A stretch of DNA of 64,000 bases. It comes from Stutzerimonas stutzeri. Lineage in GTDB: Bacteria > Pseudomonadota > Gammaproteobacteria > Pseudomonadales > Pseudomonadaceae. The notes under the pieces were generated by a model. The model worked only from the letters and a program-made list of their open reading frames with translations. It was not told the origin of the DNA and searched no databases. Positions within the stretch are counted from its first letter, which is position 1; the number at the start of each line of letters is the position of its first letter. Below, one piece after another: positions 41,674 to 49,860 of this stretch. The stretch covers positions 856,001 to 920,000 of the forward strand of contig NZ_CP046902.1 of NCBI RefSeq assembly GCF_009789555.1, in the 5' to 3' direction. A program made the position numbers and the translations under genes.

Positions 41674-42543
41674 ATGATCACCGCCGCCATTGTCACCGGG
41701 CTCGGGCTGGGCAGCATGTATGCCTTGCTGGCGCTGGGTTTCCACATGACCTACGTCGTCTCGCGGACCGTCAACTTCGCCCAGGGCAGCGCCATGATGG
41801 TCGGCGCGGTGCTGGGCTACAGCTTGCACATCACCTGGGGCTGGCCGTTGTGGCTGGCCATCCCGATGACGCTCGCACTGTGTGCCCTCTATGGGCTGGC
41901 GGTGGAGCGCTTTCTGGTCCGCCCCTTCCATTCGCGTGGATCGGAAGCCTGGCTGATGGCGACGGTGGCGGCGGGAATCCTCGTCGATAACCTGGCGATG
42001 TTCACCTTTGGCAAGGAGCCCAGGCAGTTCACCTCGGAGTTGGCGACGACCAGCGTGGCGCTGTTCGGCTCGAACATTTCGCTGCTGCAGATGCTGATCC
42101 CGCTGGTCGGGGCCGGCATCGCGCTGGCATTGCTGCTGGTGCGTCGCTATACGCGCCTGGGCAAGGTGCTGGAAGCCTGCGTGCAGAATCCGGTCGCGGC
42201 CCGCTTGATGGGCATCAGGGTCAACCGCGTGGTGGCGATTTCCTTCGCGGTGTCGGCGGTGTTCGCCGCGATTGCCGGACTGCTGATCGCTCCGTTGTTC
42301 AACGTCAGTGCCGAAATGGGCACCTTGTTCGGCCTCAAGGCGTTTGCCGTCGCCATCCTCGGCGGAATCGCCAGTGCCAGCGGGGTATTCGCTGCGGGGT
42401 TGCTGTTCGGCTTGGTGGAGGCGGTAGTGACGCTCTACTTCGGATCGGCCTTCACCCAGCTGTTCACCTTCGCGCTGGTCATCCTGGCGCTGGCGTTACG
42501 GCCCAACGGGCTGTTCGGCAGCAAGACACTGGTGAAAGTATGA
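41674..42543 (+). CDS. branched-chain-type ABC transporter permease (LivH-like)
   Basis: The 289-residue permease has about eight helices. It has the LivH pattern: LGSMYALLALGFHMTYVVSRTVNFAQGS in part near residue 10, ARLMGIRVNRVVAISFAVSA near 175, and a C-terminal ALRPNGLFG. The stop overlaps the start of the fused permease-ATPase (ATGA). Together they form one importer with the binding protein upstream. Confidence 0.92.
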   Translation: MITAAIVTGLGLGSMYALLALGFHMTYVVSRTVNFAQGSAMMVGAVLGYSLHITWGWPLWLAIPMTLALCALYGLAVERFLVRPFHSRGSEAWLMATVAAGILVDNLAMFTFGKEPRQFTSELATTSVALFGSNISLLQMLIPLVGAGIALALLLVRRYTRLGKVLEACVQNPVAARLMGIRVNRVVAISFAVSAVFAAIAGLLIAPLFNVSAEMGTLFGLKAFAVAILGGIASASGVFAAGLLFGLVEAVVTLYFGSAFTQLFTFALVILALALRPNGLFGSKTLVKV

Positions 42544-45026
42544 AGACTTCGATTCTCGCCCCGGCAGGCATCGCCGTGCTGGCGGCCGCGAGCACGGCGC
42601 TCTCGCTGATGCTCGACAGCTATTCGTTACTGGTTTTCAGCTTCTTCGCGCTGACGGTGGTGGTCGGCGTCGGGCTCAACATCCTGATCGGCCTCAGCGG
42701 GCAGATATCCTTCGGCCATATCGCGTTCTACGCCATCGGCGCATATGCCTCGGCGCTGCTGACCATGGCCGGAGTGCCGCTGGCGTTGTCGATGTTCGCC
42801 GCTGCGCTGCTGTGCGGGGCGGTCGGCGCGCTGCTGGCGATTCCGGCGCTGCGGGTCAGTGGCCCCTACCTGGCGATGATCACCATCGCCTTCGCGCTGG
42901 TGGTGCACCATGGCCTGATCGAATGGCGCGGGCTGACGGGCGGCGCGAATGGTCTGATGGGTATTCCGATGCCGGAAATCGGCGCATTGGACCCGGCCGT
43001 CGTGATGGCACTGATCGCCAGCGCAATGATGGTCGGCGCGCTGATCTTCTATCAGCGCTTGCGACACAGTGGCTGGGGTACGGCGATGCGGGCGGTGAAG
43101 GCTTCCGAGATCGCGGCACGCTCGCTCGGCTTCAACCCGGTACAGACCAAGACCCTCGCCTTTGCGCTGTCGGCGTTCCTGACCGGGTTTGCCGGTGCGC
43201 TGGTGGCGCCGCTGATGATGTTCATCAACCCGGCCTCGTTTCCGTTTTCACAGTCGATCCTGTTCGTCCTGGCGGTGATCGTCGGCGGCGCCGGCACGCT
43301 GTTCGGGCCGCTGCTCGGCGCGCTGCTGATCGTCCTCTTGCCAGAGCTGCTGGCGGATTTCGCCGAATATCGGTTGCTGATGTTTTCCGCATTGCTGCTC
43401 GCGGTGCTCTGGGTCGCCCCGCGCGGCCTGCTCGGCAGCCTCGCCCGACTGTGGTTGCGTCCGGACAGGGTGCTGCCTCCCGCTGTCGCCAATCAGGCCC
43501 TGCTGGCCGGGTTTTTCGGCAATGCCCGGCAATCCGCCGGGCTTGAGGTCGAGAACATCAGCATCGGCTTTGGCGGTGTGCAGGCAGCGGACGGCGTCAG
43601 CTTCGAGGCGCCACCGGGTAGCATCACCAGCATCATCGGGCCCAACGGCGCTGGCAAAACCACGGTGCTCAACATGATCAGCGGGTTCTACGCGCCGGAC
43701 AGCGGCAGCATTCGCCTCAACAACGAGGTCGCCGGTCTGCCCGCCTGGAAGATCGCCCGCGCGGGCATCTCGCGAACCTACCAGACGACCCAACTGTTCG
43801 GTGAACTGACGGTGCTGGAAAACGTTCTCGCCGGTCTGCAACAGGGCCGTCTGGGCAGCATCTTCCGACGCCCCGATGCACAGCAGCGAGAGCTGGCGCT
43901 TCACCTGCTGGCACTGGTGGGCTATCGCGGTTCGGTCAACACCCCGGCTGATGATCTGCCCCATGTCGACCGCCGTCTGGTGGAGATCGCTCGTGCGCTG
44001 GCGTCACGGCCCAACGTGCTGCTGCTGGACGAACCGGCTGCCGGCCTCGGTCGTGCCGATACCGACAGCCTCGCCGCATTGTTCAAGGTGCTTGCCGGCT
44101 TCGACATCGCGGTGATTCTGGTCGAGCATGACATGGCGCTGGTGATGGCGGTCTCCGAGCGGATTCTGGTGCTCGATGCCGGGAAGCCGATTGCCTGGGG
44201 CCTGCCCGAGGAGGTCCGGGCCAATCCGCGGGTGGTCGCCGCGTACCTGGGCGGCACGCGCTACCAGGCGCCACCGCGCGACGAGCCCTGGGCCGGTTCA
44301 CGCGACGCACGCTTGTACATCAACGATCTGGTGGTGGATTACGGAGCTGCGCCGGTGGTCGAAGGCATCAGCCTGGTCGTCAATCCCGGCGAGCTGATCG
44401 CCATTCTCGGGGCGAACGGCGCCGGCAAATCGAGCATTCTCAAATGCCTGGCCGGTCTTCATCCGGCCACCTCTGGCAGCATCGTGCTGGACAACCGGAA
44501 CATCGAACGCGAGGACGCCAGCACTATCGCGACCCGTGGCCTGGCGCTGGTGCCGGAAGGACGGCAGGTGTTCGCGCAGCTCAGCGTACGGGACAATCTT
44601 TTGCTGGGCGGCTATTCGCGCATCGAGGCGTTCGACGCCGAGGCGGAAATCGAGGCCATCCTCAGGCGCTTTCCGCGGTTACGCGATCGCATCGACAGTC
44701 CGGCGGGGCTTCTCTCCGGCGGGGAACAACAGATGGTGGCCGTGGGCCGGGGGTTGATGGCCAAACCGAAGATTCTGCTGCTCGACGAGCCGTCTCTCGG
44801 CCTCTCGCCCGCGATGATCGGCGAGCTGTACGACGCCTTGGCGGGTCTGCGCGACGAGGGGGTGACCTTGCTGCTGGTCGACCAGATGGCCAATCTCGCC
44901 TTGCAGGTTGCCGACCGCGCCTATGTGCTGGAAACCGGTCGTATCGTCAAATCCGGCACGGCCGAACAACTGCGGGGCGACCGCGACCTGGAAGCCGCCT
45001 ATCTGGGCCAAGGAGCCGCCGCATGA
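42540..45026 (+). CDS. fused LivM-LivG-LivF: permease plus two ATP-binding domains in one chain
   Basis: This single 828-residue ORF joins three subunits normally made separately. Residues 1-325 are a LivM-type permease (LSGQISFGHIAFYAIGAYAS, RVSGPYLAMITIAF). About 333-585 are a LivG-like ATPase with Walker A GPNGAGKTT near 367 and Walker B LLLDEPAAGL near 495. About 591-828 are a LivF-like ATPase with GANGAGKSS near 624, LSGGEQQ near 725 and LLLDEPSLGL. In the first ATPase the signature is degenerate: LPHVDRRLVEIARAL replaces the usual LSYGDQRRLEIARAL. No stop or shift interrupts the frame. It overlaps its neighbours by 4 bp on both sides. Confidence 0.9.
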   Translation: MKTSILAPAGIAVLAAASTALSLMLDSYSLLVFSFFALTVVVGVGLNILIGLSGQISFGHIAFYAIGAYASALLTMAGVPLALSMFAAALLCGAVGALLAIPALRVSGPYLAMITIAFALVVHHGLIEWRGLTGGANGLMGIPMPEIGALDPAVVMALIASAMMVGALIFYQRLRHSGWGTAMRAVKASEIAARSLGFNPVQTKTLAFALSAFLTGFAGALVAPLMMFINPASFPFSQSILFVLAVIVGGAGTLFGPLLGALLIVLLPELLADFAEYRLLMFSALLLAVLWVAPRGLLGSLARLWLRPDRVLPPAVANQALLAGFFGNARQSAGLEVENISIGFGGVQAADGVSFEAPPGSITSIIGPNGAGKTTVLNMISGFYAPDSGSIRLNNEVAGLPAWKIARAGISRTYQTTQLFGELTVLENVLAGLQQGRLGSIFRRPDAQQRELALHLLALVGYRGSVNTPADDLPHVDRRLVEIARALASRPNVLLLDEPAAGLGRADTDSLAALFKVLAGFDIAVILVEHDMALVMAVSERILVLDAGKPIAWGLPEEVRANPRVVAAYLGGTRYQAPPRDEPWAGSRDARLYINDLVVDYGAAPVVEGISLVVNPGELIAILGANGAGKSSILKCLAGLHPATSGSIVLDNRNIEREDASTIATRGLALVPEGRQVFAQLSVRDNLLLGGYSRIEAFDAEAEIEAILRRFPRLRDRIDSPAGLLSGGEQQMVAVGRGLMAKPKILLLDEPSLGLSPAMIGELYDALAGLRDEGVTLLLVDQMANLALQVADRAYVLETGRIVKSGTAEQLRGDRDLEAAYLGQGAAA

Positions 45027-46246
45027 ACGCCTTGCACCTTCTCAATGCGCGGCGCAGCGGTACCGAGCCGTTGAGCGAACTGCTGATCGAGCGGGGGCAT
45101 TTCGTCAGCCGATTCAGTCCCGGCAGTTCGCCACAGGTGCTGGACCTGGGTGGGCGCCTGGTCTTGCCCGGGCTGGTTGAAACCCATATTCATCTGGACA
45201 AGGCGTGCATCCTGGAACGCTGCCAACTGGCCGAGGGCACGCTCGCCGAAGCCATCGCCCAGACGCGGATTGCCAAGGCCTCGTTCACCGAGGCGGACGT
45301 CTATGCGCGCGGCGCGCAGGTCGTGGAGAAGGCGATCATGCAGGGCACCACTCACATGCGCACGCATGTCGAGATCGACCCGCAGATCGGCCTCGCAGGT
45401 TTTAACGCCATCGAGCGACTGAAGTACGATTACGCATGGGCCATTACGCTCGAGATCTGCGTGTTTCCTCAGGAGGGCATGCTCGACAGCCCCGGCACGG
45501 AGTCGCTGCTGTGCCAGGCGCTGGAAAAAGGCGCTGAAGTGCTCGGCGGATGCCCCTATACCGACAGCGATCCCGAGGCGCAGATACGTCGCCTGTTCGA
45601 GCTGGCGGTGCGCTATGACCGCGACCTGGATTTTCATCTGGATTTCGATCTCAATCCCGAGGGCATGACCCTTGGCGAAGTGATTCGCTGCACCGAACTG
45701 CATGGCTGGCAGGGCCGGGTTGCGGTGGGCCATGTGACCAAACTTTCCGCGCTGCCGCTGGGGCATCTCGAGGAAGTGGCGCAGGCGCTGGCGCAGGCGG
45801 GCGTGAGCGTGACCGCATTGCCCTCCACCGATCTCTTTCTGACTGCGCGCGACCGGTTCCATGACAAGCCCCGTGGTGTCGCACCGCTGGCGCAACTGCA
45901 TCGCTGCGGTGTTACCTGCTCATTGTCGACCAACAACATCGGCAACCCGTTCACCCCCTACGGCGACGCCTCGCTGGTGCGGCAGGCCAACCTCTTCGCC
46001 AATGTCACGCAACTGGCGACCGAGGCGGAGCTGCTCGATTGCCTCGGCTGGGTCTCCAGTCAATCGGCGCGCCTGTTACGTCTGGCCGATTACGGACTGG
46101 AACCGGGCTGTCGGGCTGACTTCATCGTCTTCGACGCGCCCTCGCCAGCGGCTGTCATTGCACAGATCAGCCCGCCACTGATGGGGTTCAAGGCGGGCCG
46201 GCAGACCTTCGAGCGCGCGTTGCCGCAGCTCCTGGCTCCACGCTAG
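45023..46246 (+). CDS. cytosine-deaminase-like metal-dependent amidohydrolase
   Basis: The 407-residue amidohydrolase belongs to the cytosine deaminase/AtzC-like branch. Visible metal-site elements are HIHLDK near residue 54, HLDFDL near 205, GHVTKL near 235 and STDLF near 270. The family cytosine deaminases have HxxE at the second site; here the position is Phe (HLDF), so the substrate is unlikely to be cytosine. It is translationally coupled to the importer (ATGA), which suggests it hydrolyses the imported compound or its product. It ends overlapping the convergent monooxygenase gene. Confidence 0.85.
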   Translation: MNALHLLNARRSGTEPLSELLIERGHFVSRFSPGSSPQVLDLGGRLVLPGLVETHIHLDKACILERCQLAEGTLAEAIAQTRIAKASFTEADVYARGAQVVEKAIMQGTTHMRTHVEIDPQIGLAGFNAIERLKYDYAWAITLEICVFPQEGMLDSPGTESLLCQALEKGAEVLGGCPYTDSDPEAQIRRLFELAVRYDRDLDFHLDFDLNPEGMTLGEVIRCTELHGWQGRVAVGHVTKLSALPLGHLEEVAQALAQAGVSVTALPSTDLFLTARDRFHDKPRGVAPLAQLHRCGVTCSLSTNNIGNPFTPYGDASLVRQANLFANVTQLATEAELLDCLGWVSSQSARLLRLADYGLEPGCRADFIVFDAPSPAAVIAQISPPLMGFKAGRQTFERALPQLLAPR

Positions 46247-46566
46247 CGCGGTATCGCAGTGGCCGATGCGTGGCTCAGCATTTCGATCGGACGGACCACC
46301 AGATCCTGGCTCAGGTATTCCATGCGCTGCGCATGGAAGTGCTGCATATGGGGCAGCGCCATGTGCACGGCCAGGTCTTCGGCACTCGTCCACACCTCGA
46401 AGAAGATAAACAGGTTCGGGTCCTGTTGATCGCGCAGCATGTGGTACTCGATGCAGCCAGGCTCGGCTCGGCTGGGTTCGACGTAGGCGCGAAACATCGC
46501 TTCGAATGCCTCGGCTTTTCCCGGTCGGGTGTGGGCGTGGAGAATGAATCCGCACGTGTCTGGCAT
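46243..46566 (-). CDS. ABM-domain putative quinol monooxygenase (YgiN-like)
   Basis: The 107-residue protein has the antibiotic biosynthesis monooxygenase fold pattern: HAHTRPGKAEAFEAMFRAYVEPSRAEPGCIEYH in part and FIFFEVWTSAEDLAVHM. Such small proteins oxidise quinols or act on reactive small molecules as dimers. It is convergent with the amidohydrolase and divergent from an MdaB-like reductase, the same functional pairing as ygiN-mdaB in E. coli. A GGGAG ribosome site precedes ATG 46566. Confidence 0.85.
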   Translation of the reverse strand: MPDTCGFILHAHTRPGKAEAFEAMFRAYVEPSRAEPGCIEYHMLRDQQDPNLFIFFEVWTSAEDLAVHMALPHMQHFHAQRMEYLSQDLVVRPIEMLSHASATAIPR

Positions 46567-46719
46567 GGCGTCGCTCCCGGTTGATGAATGGCAACGCTAA
46601 CGCAACACAGCGCCAGAGATTGCTGAGCTTGAGTCAAAGGTCATTTGCGCGTGGAACGGGTTTCCAGCCGTATGGCGTCCGCTTAAGCTGCCGCCATCAA
46701 ACATGACTCGGGTTCTTTC

Positions 46720-47310
46720 ATGAAAAAAGTACTACTGCTCAACGGTGGGAAGAATTTCGCCCACTCCGAAGGTCGCTACAACGCCACCCTGCATCAGGCC
46801 GCACTCGCCTTCCTCGACCGCGCGGGCTTCGATGTCAAAGTCACCGAAATCGACCAGGGCTACGACCTGGCTGAGGAAGTCGCCAAATACCTTTGGGCCG
46901 ATGTGATCGTCTATCAGATGCCGGGCTGGTGGATGGGCGCGCCCTGGACGGTCAAGCGCTACGTCGACGAAGTGTTCACCGAAGGTCACGGCAGTCTTTA
47001 TGCCAACGACGGGCGGACCCGCTCGGACGCCTCGCAGAAGTACGGCAGCGGCGGACTGCTGCAGGGCAAGCAGTACATGATCTCAGCGACCTGGAACGCG
47101 CCGCAGCAAGCATTCGACGATCCGTCGGACTTCTTTGCCGGTCGTGGTGTGGATGCCGTCTACTTCCCGTTCCACAAGGCCAACGAATTCCTCGGCATGA
47201 GCGCCTTGCCGACCTTTCTCTGTGTCGATGTGATGAAGCGCCCCGCCATCGAGGCGGACGTCGCGCGGTACGAGCGGCACCTGGCGCAGGTGTTCGGTCT
47301 CCCGGCCTGA
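46720..47310 (+). CDS. mdaB: NAD(P)H-dependent quinone oxidoreductase (MdaB family)
   Basis: The 196-residue flavodoxin-fold reductase begins KKVLLLNGGKNFAHSEGRYN and has the MdaB blocks VIVYQMPGWWMGAPWTVKRYVDEVF, and SATWNAPQQAF, in part. It reduces quinones by two electrons with FAD, protecting against oxidative stress. It is divergent from the YgiN-like monooxygenase and convergent with gntR (1-bp spacing). The pair probably has its own control and may not belong to the surrounding transport regulon. Confidence 0.88.
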   Translation: MKKVLLLNGGKNFAHSEGRYNATLHQAALAFLDRAGFDVKVTEIDQGYDLAEEVAKYLWADVIVYQMPGWWMGAPWTVKRYVDEVFTEGHGSLYANDGRTRSDASQKYGSGGLLQGKQYMISATWNAPQQAFDDPSDFFAGRGVDAVYFPFHKANEFLGMSALPTFLCVDVMKRPAIEADVARYERHLAQVFGLPA

Positions 47311-47311
47311 G

Positions 47312-48007
47312 TCAGAGGGCCCCGAGTATCTGGCGGAGGTCCACCTCGGGCTCGGCAAGCGCTTCGAGCGCGAGCTGAGCCTCCAGCTCATCCAGGTGTT
47401 CGATCATCACCCGCACCGCTGTCTGGCGGTCGCCTCGCTCCAGCGCGCCGATGATCTGCTCATGCTCGTCGGAGGCGCAGGCCGGATGGTCGTTGCGCTG
47501 GTAGAGCGCGACGATCAGCGAGCTGCGCACCATCAGGTTGCCGAGCATCTCAGCGAGCACTGCGTTGCCGCTGATTTCGCCGAGCATCAGATGAAATTCG
47601 CTGAGTTCGCGCACGATATCCCGGCGGTCGCTGGCGTTGGTAGCCTTGCGCTCGCTGCGCATATGGGCCGCCGTGCGCTGGCGGTGCAGGCGCATGACAT
47701 CAGGGGTGATGCTTTCGACGATGGCGCGCTCGATAGCACGTCGCGCGGCGAAGACATCCCGCGCCTCCTTGGCACTTGGTTGCGCCACCAGCGCGCCCCG
47801 GTTCGGTTCGATGGTGACGATGCGCTGCATGGCCAGACGCTGCAACGCACTTTGCACATGGTTGCGATTGGCGTTGAGTGCGTCGACGATCTGGGCTTCG
47901 ATCAGGCGCGTGCCGGGGTGCAAGCGGTGCTGGGCGATGGCCCGCGACAGCGCATCGACGATACGCTGGACTTCGATCTGTTTGCTGGTAACGGTCCTCG
48001 ACCCCAT
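47312..48007 (-). CDS. GntR-family transcriptional regulator, FCD subfamily
   Basis: The 231-residue regulator has an N-terminal winged helix (PGTRLIEAQIVDALNANRNHVQSALQRLAMQRIVTIEPNRGALV in part) and an all-helical FCD effector domain with acidic and His ligand positions (EFHLMLGEISGN, DEHEQIIGALERGD). FCD proteins typically repress transport or catabolic genes until a carboxylate-like effector binds. It lies downstream of the GGT-like gene on the same strand with a 116-bp spacer containing a GCTAGC site. Confidence 0.88.
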   Translation of the reverse strand: MGSRTVTSKQIEVQRIVDALSRAIAQHRLHPGTRLIEAQIVDALNANRNHVQSALQRLAMQRIVTIEPNRGALVAQPSAKEARDVFAARRAIERAIVESITPDVMRLHRQRTAAHMRSERKATNASDRRDIVRELSEFHLMLGEISGNAVLAEMLGNLMVRSSLIVALYQRNDHPACASDEHEQIIGALERGDRQTAVRVMIEHLDELEAQLALEALAEPEVDLRQILGAL

Positions 48008-48048
48008 AGTTCCTGCGACTCCGTCATGGCGACCTGCGAGCGATGAGC

Positions 48049-48054
48049 GCTAGC
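48049..48054. promoter_or_regulatory. GCTAGC site upstream of gntR
   Basis: GCTAGCAATC lies about 42 bp before the gntR start. The same decamer, on the opposite strand, occurs upstream of the GGT-like gene (49704-49713). A single hexamer would be weak evidence; the shared ten bases and position make it a candidate autoregulatory site. Confidence 0.4.
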
Positions 48055-48123
48055 AATCCTGCATTATCGGCACTTGCCCCGCGCGATCAACCACGTCAGA
48101 ACGCCGCAGCCTCATCCGCTCGC

Positions 48124-49689
48124 TCACTGTCCGAGACTGTTGCCCTGCCCGCGGGGGTCGTGCATCGCAAAGCGGCGGCCGTCGGTTTCGATGGCAATCG
48201 CGCCCGCCTGCCCGGTAAACGGGCTGAGCGCAGGGATGATCTCGATCTCATGTCCCATGGTTTTGAGCGTCTCGATCACCTCGGGCTCGATGTCCGCTTC
48301 CAGTTTCAGGTTGTCGGTGCTGTCGAAGAAGCTGCGCCCGAGCAGGAAGCGCGGCGTGCGCAGGGCCTGCTCGATCGGACGCTCGAAGTCGACCAGTTGC
48401 GTGGCCAGCACCATCTGCGTCTGCGGCTGGCCATCACCGCCCTGGGTGCCGAAGAACAGGCGTCGACCATCGTCGGCCAGGTAGCAGGAGGGGTTGAGCG
48501 TGTGTGCTGGACGCTTGCCGGGCGCCCAGGCGTTGGGATGCTCGGGGTTGGCGCTGAAGCCTGCGGCGCGGTTCTGCCAGAGCACGCCGGTGTCGCCCAG
48601 GATGCAGCCGGAGCCGAAGTCGTGGAACAGGCTCTGGATCAGGCAGGCGGTACGGCCTTCGGCGTCGGTGGCCGCCATCCAGACGGTGTCGGCCGGGCGC
48701 CCTGGCTCCGCCCAGGGCGCGGCATGCTGGGCATCGATGCGCTCGGCGTAACCCGCGACACTGGCGTTCGAAAGGCCGGCGGCATAGTCCCAGCCGCTGG
48801 CGCGCGGATCGTGCAACTCGCTGTTGCGGCGCAACAGTCCTTGTTTGATCGCCTCGACGAGGAAGTGGTAATAGCGGGCGCTGCCACTGCCGCTCTCGGC
48901 GATGGGCGTGTGTTGCAGGGCCGCCATGGCTTGCAGCGTGTACAGGCCCTGGCAGGGCGGTGCGACATTGAACAGACGACCCTGGCGGTAACGCACGGAG
49001 ATCGGCTTGACTTGCTCGGCGCGCGTGACGGCCAGATCGTCCAGCGTCAAGCCACAATCGAGCCGGTTGAACGCTTCGGCAAAGGCCCGCGCCAACTCGC
49101 CTTGATAGAAGTCCTGCACGCCGTGGCGGGCCAGCTGGCGCAAGGTGTCGGCCAGTTGCGGCTGGCGCAGCCGGTCGCCCTGCTGCAACCAGCGGCCGTC
49201 GGCCTTGCACAGCCGAAGAAGGTCGGGCAGGCCTTCGATCAGATCCTTTCGCTGCTCCTGCCAGAACAGTTGCGAGGCGGAGATTTCCACCCCTTGCTGG
49301 GCGGTCTCGGCGGCGTCGCCGAGCAGATCGGACCAGCCCAGGCGTGACCCCCATTCGTCGCGGCTGATGGCGTGCGCGATCTGCCAACTGGCCAGTGCGC
49401 CCGCGGTGGTCGCGACCGCGCCGGGTCCGCGCAAATCGATCCTGCCTCCGGCCGGGAGCCGGCACCCCGCCTGGCCGATCCCCACAATGGTGCGCACGCG
49501 GCGGTCATGGATCATCCAGAGTGCATCACCACCCAGGCCGGTCATGTGCGGATAGACGGCGGCGAGCATGGCACTGGCGGCGAGCATCGCATCGATAGCG
49601 CTGCCGCCAGCATCGAGCATTCGCATGCCCGCGGCCGTGGCAGTGGGGTGAGGGGTGCAAATGACGCCGCGGCGGGATTCGGCCAACAT
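48124..49689 (-). CDS. gamma-glutamyltransferase-like Ntn hydrolase (oxamate amidohydrolase / GGT family)
   Basis: The 521-residue protein has the GGT layout: HPTATAAGMRMLDAGGSAIDA near residue 15, TGLGGDALWM, and the autoprocessing Thr in ADTVWMAATDAEG near residue 350, with GTQGGDGQPQTQM late in the small-subunit part. No signal peptide is present, so unlike secreted GGT it is cytoplasmic, as in HpxW-type oxamate amidohydrolases. The AAGGAG ribosome site precedes ATG 49689. Its promoter carries two GCTA-type sites shared with the importer. It probably cleaves an amide bond in the same pathway; substrate unknown. Confidence 0.85.
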   Translation of the reverse strand: MLAESRRGVICTPHPTATAAGMRMLDAGGSAIDAMLAASAMLAAVYPHMTGLGGDALWMIHDRRVRTIVGIGQAGCRLPAGGRIDLRGPGAVATTAGALASWQIAHAISRDEWGSRLGWSDLLGDAAETAQQGVEISASQLFWQEQRKDLIEGLPDLLRLCKADGRWLQQGDRLRQPQLADTLRQLARHGVQDFYQGELARAFAEAFNRLDCGLTLDDLAVTRAEQVKPISVRYRQGRLFNVAPPCQGLYTLQAMAALQHTPIAESGSGSARYYHFLVEAIKQGLLRRNSELHDPRASGWDYAAGLSNASVAGYAERIDAQHAAPWAEPGRPADTVWMAATDAEGRTACLIQSLFHDFGSGCILGDTGVLWQNRAAGFSANPEHPNAWAPGKRPAHTLNPSCYLADDGRRLFFGTQGGDGQPQTQMVLATQLVDFERPIEQALRTPRFLLGRSFFDSTDNLKLEADIEPEVIETLKTMGHEIEIIPALSPFTGQAGAIAIETDGRRFAMHDPRGQGNSLGQ

Positions 49690-49707
49690 GGCGGTGTCTC
49701 CTTGATT

Positions 49708-49735
49708 GCTAGCTATTCGTTTTCAGGTTGCTAAC
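49708..49735. promoter_or_regulatory. paired GCTAGC/GCTAAC operator upstream of the GGT-like gene
   Basis: GCTAGC at 49708-49713 and GCTAAC at 49730-49735 are spaced 22 bp centre to centre, nearly the same as the pair before the importer gene. Both pairs include a GTACAA run near one half-site. They are proposed sites for the neighbouring GntR protein. Confidence 0.45.
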
Positions 49736-49808
49736 GTACAAGGCAATAACCGTTCCGCATCGGACGCCAGTGCGCTTCGACGCGGCCCGACGCGTCGACC
49801 GGCAAAAC

Positions 49809-49840
49809 AAAACCCCTCGCGGCGATGCCGGGAGGGGTTT
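49809..49840 (-). terminator. intrinsic terminator of the pnt operon
   Basis: A 9-bp stem (AAACCCCTC / GAGGGGTTT) with a 13-nt GC-rich loop lies 21 bp beyond the pntB stop. The A residues before it on the plus strand give a U-rich tail for minus-strand transcripts. Confidence 0.75.
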
Positions 49841-49860
49841 CGGATGACGCGGCGCCGTGC

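Noticed and set aside
48043..49347. Long plus-strand ORF of 434 codons
   Set aside because: It runs antisense to the gntR promoter and the GGT-like gene, has no domain or ribosome site, and is typical of antisense open frames in GC-rich DNA.
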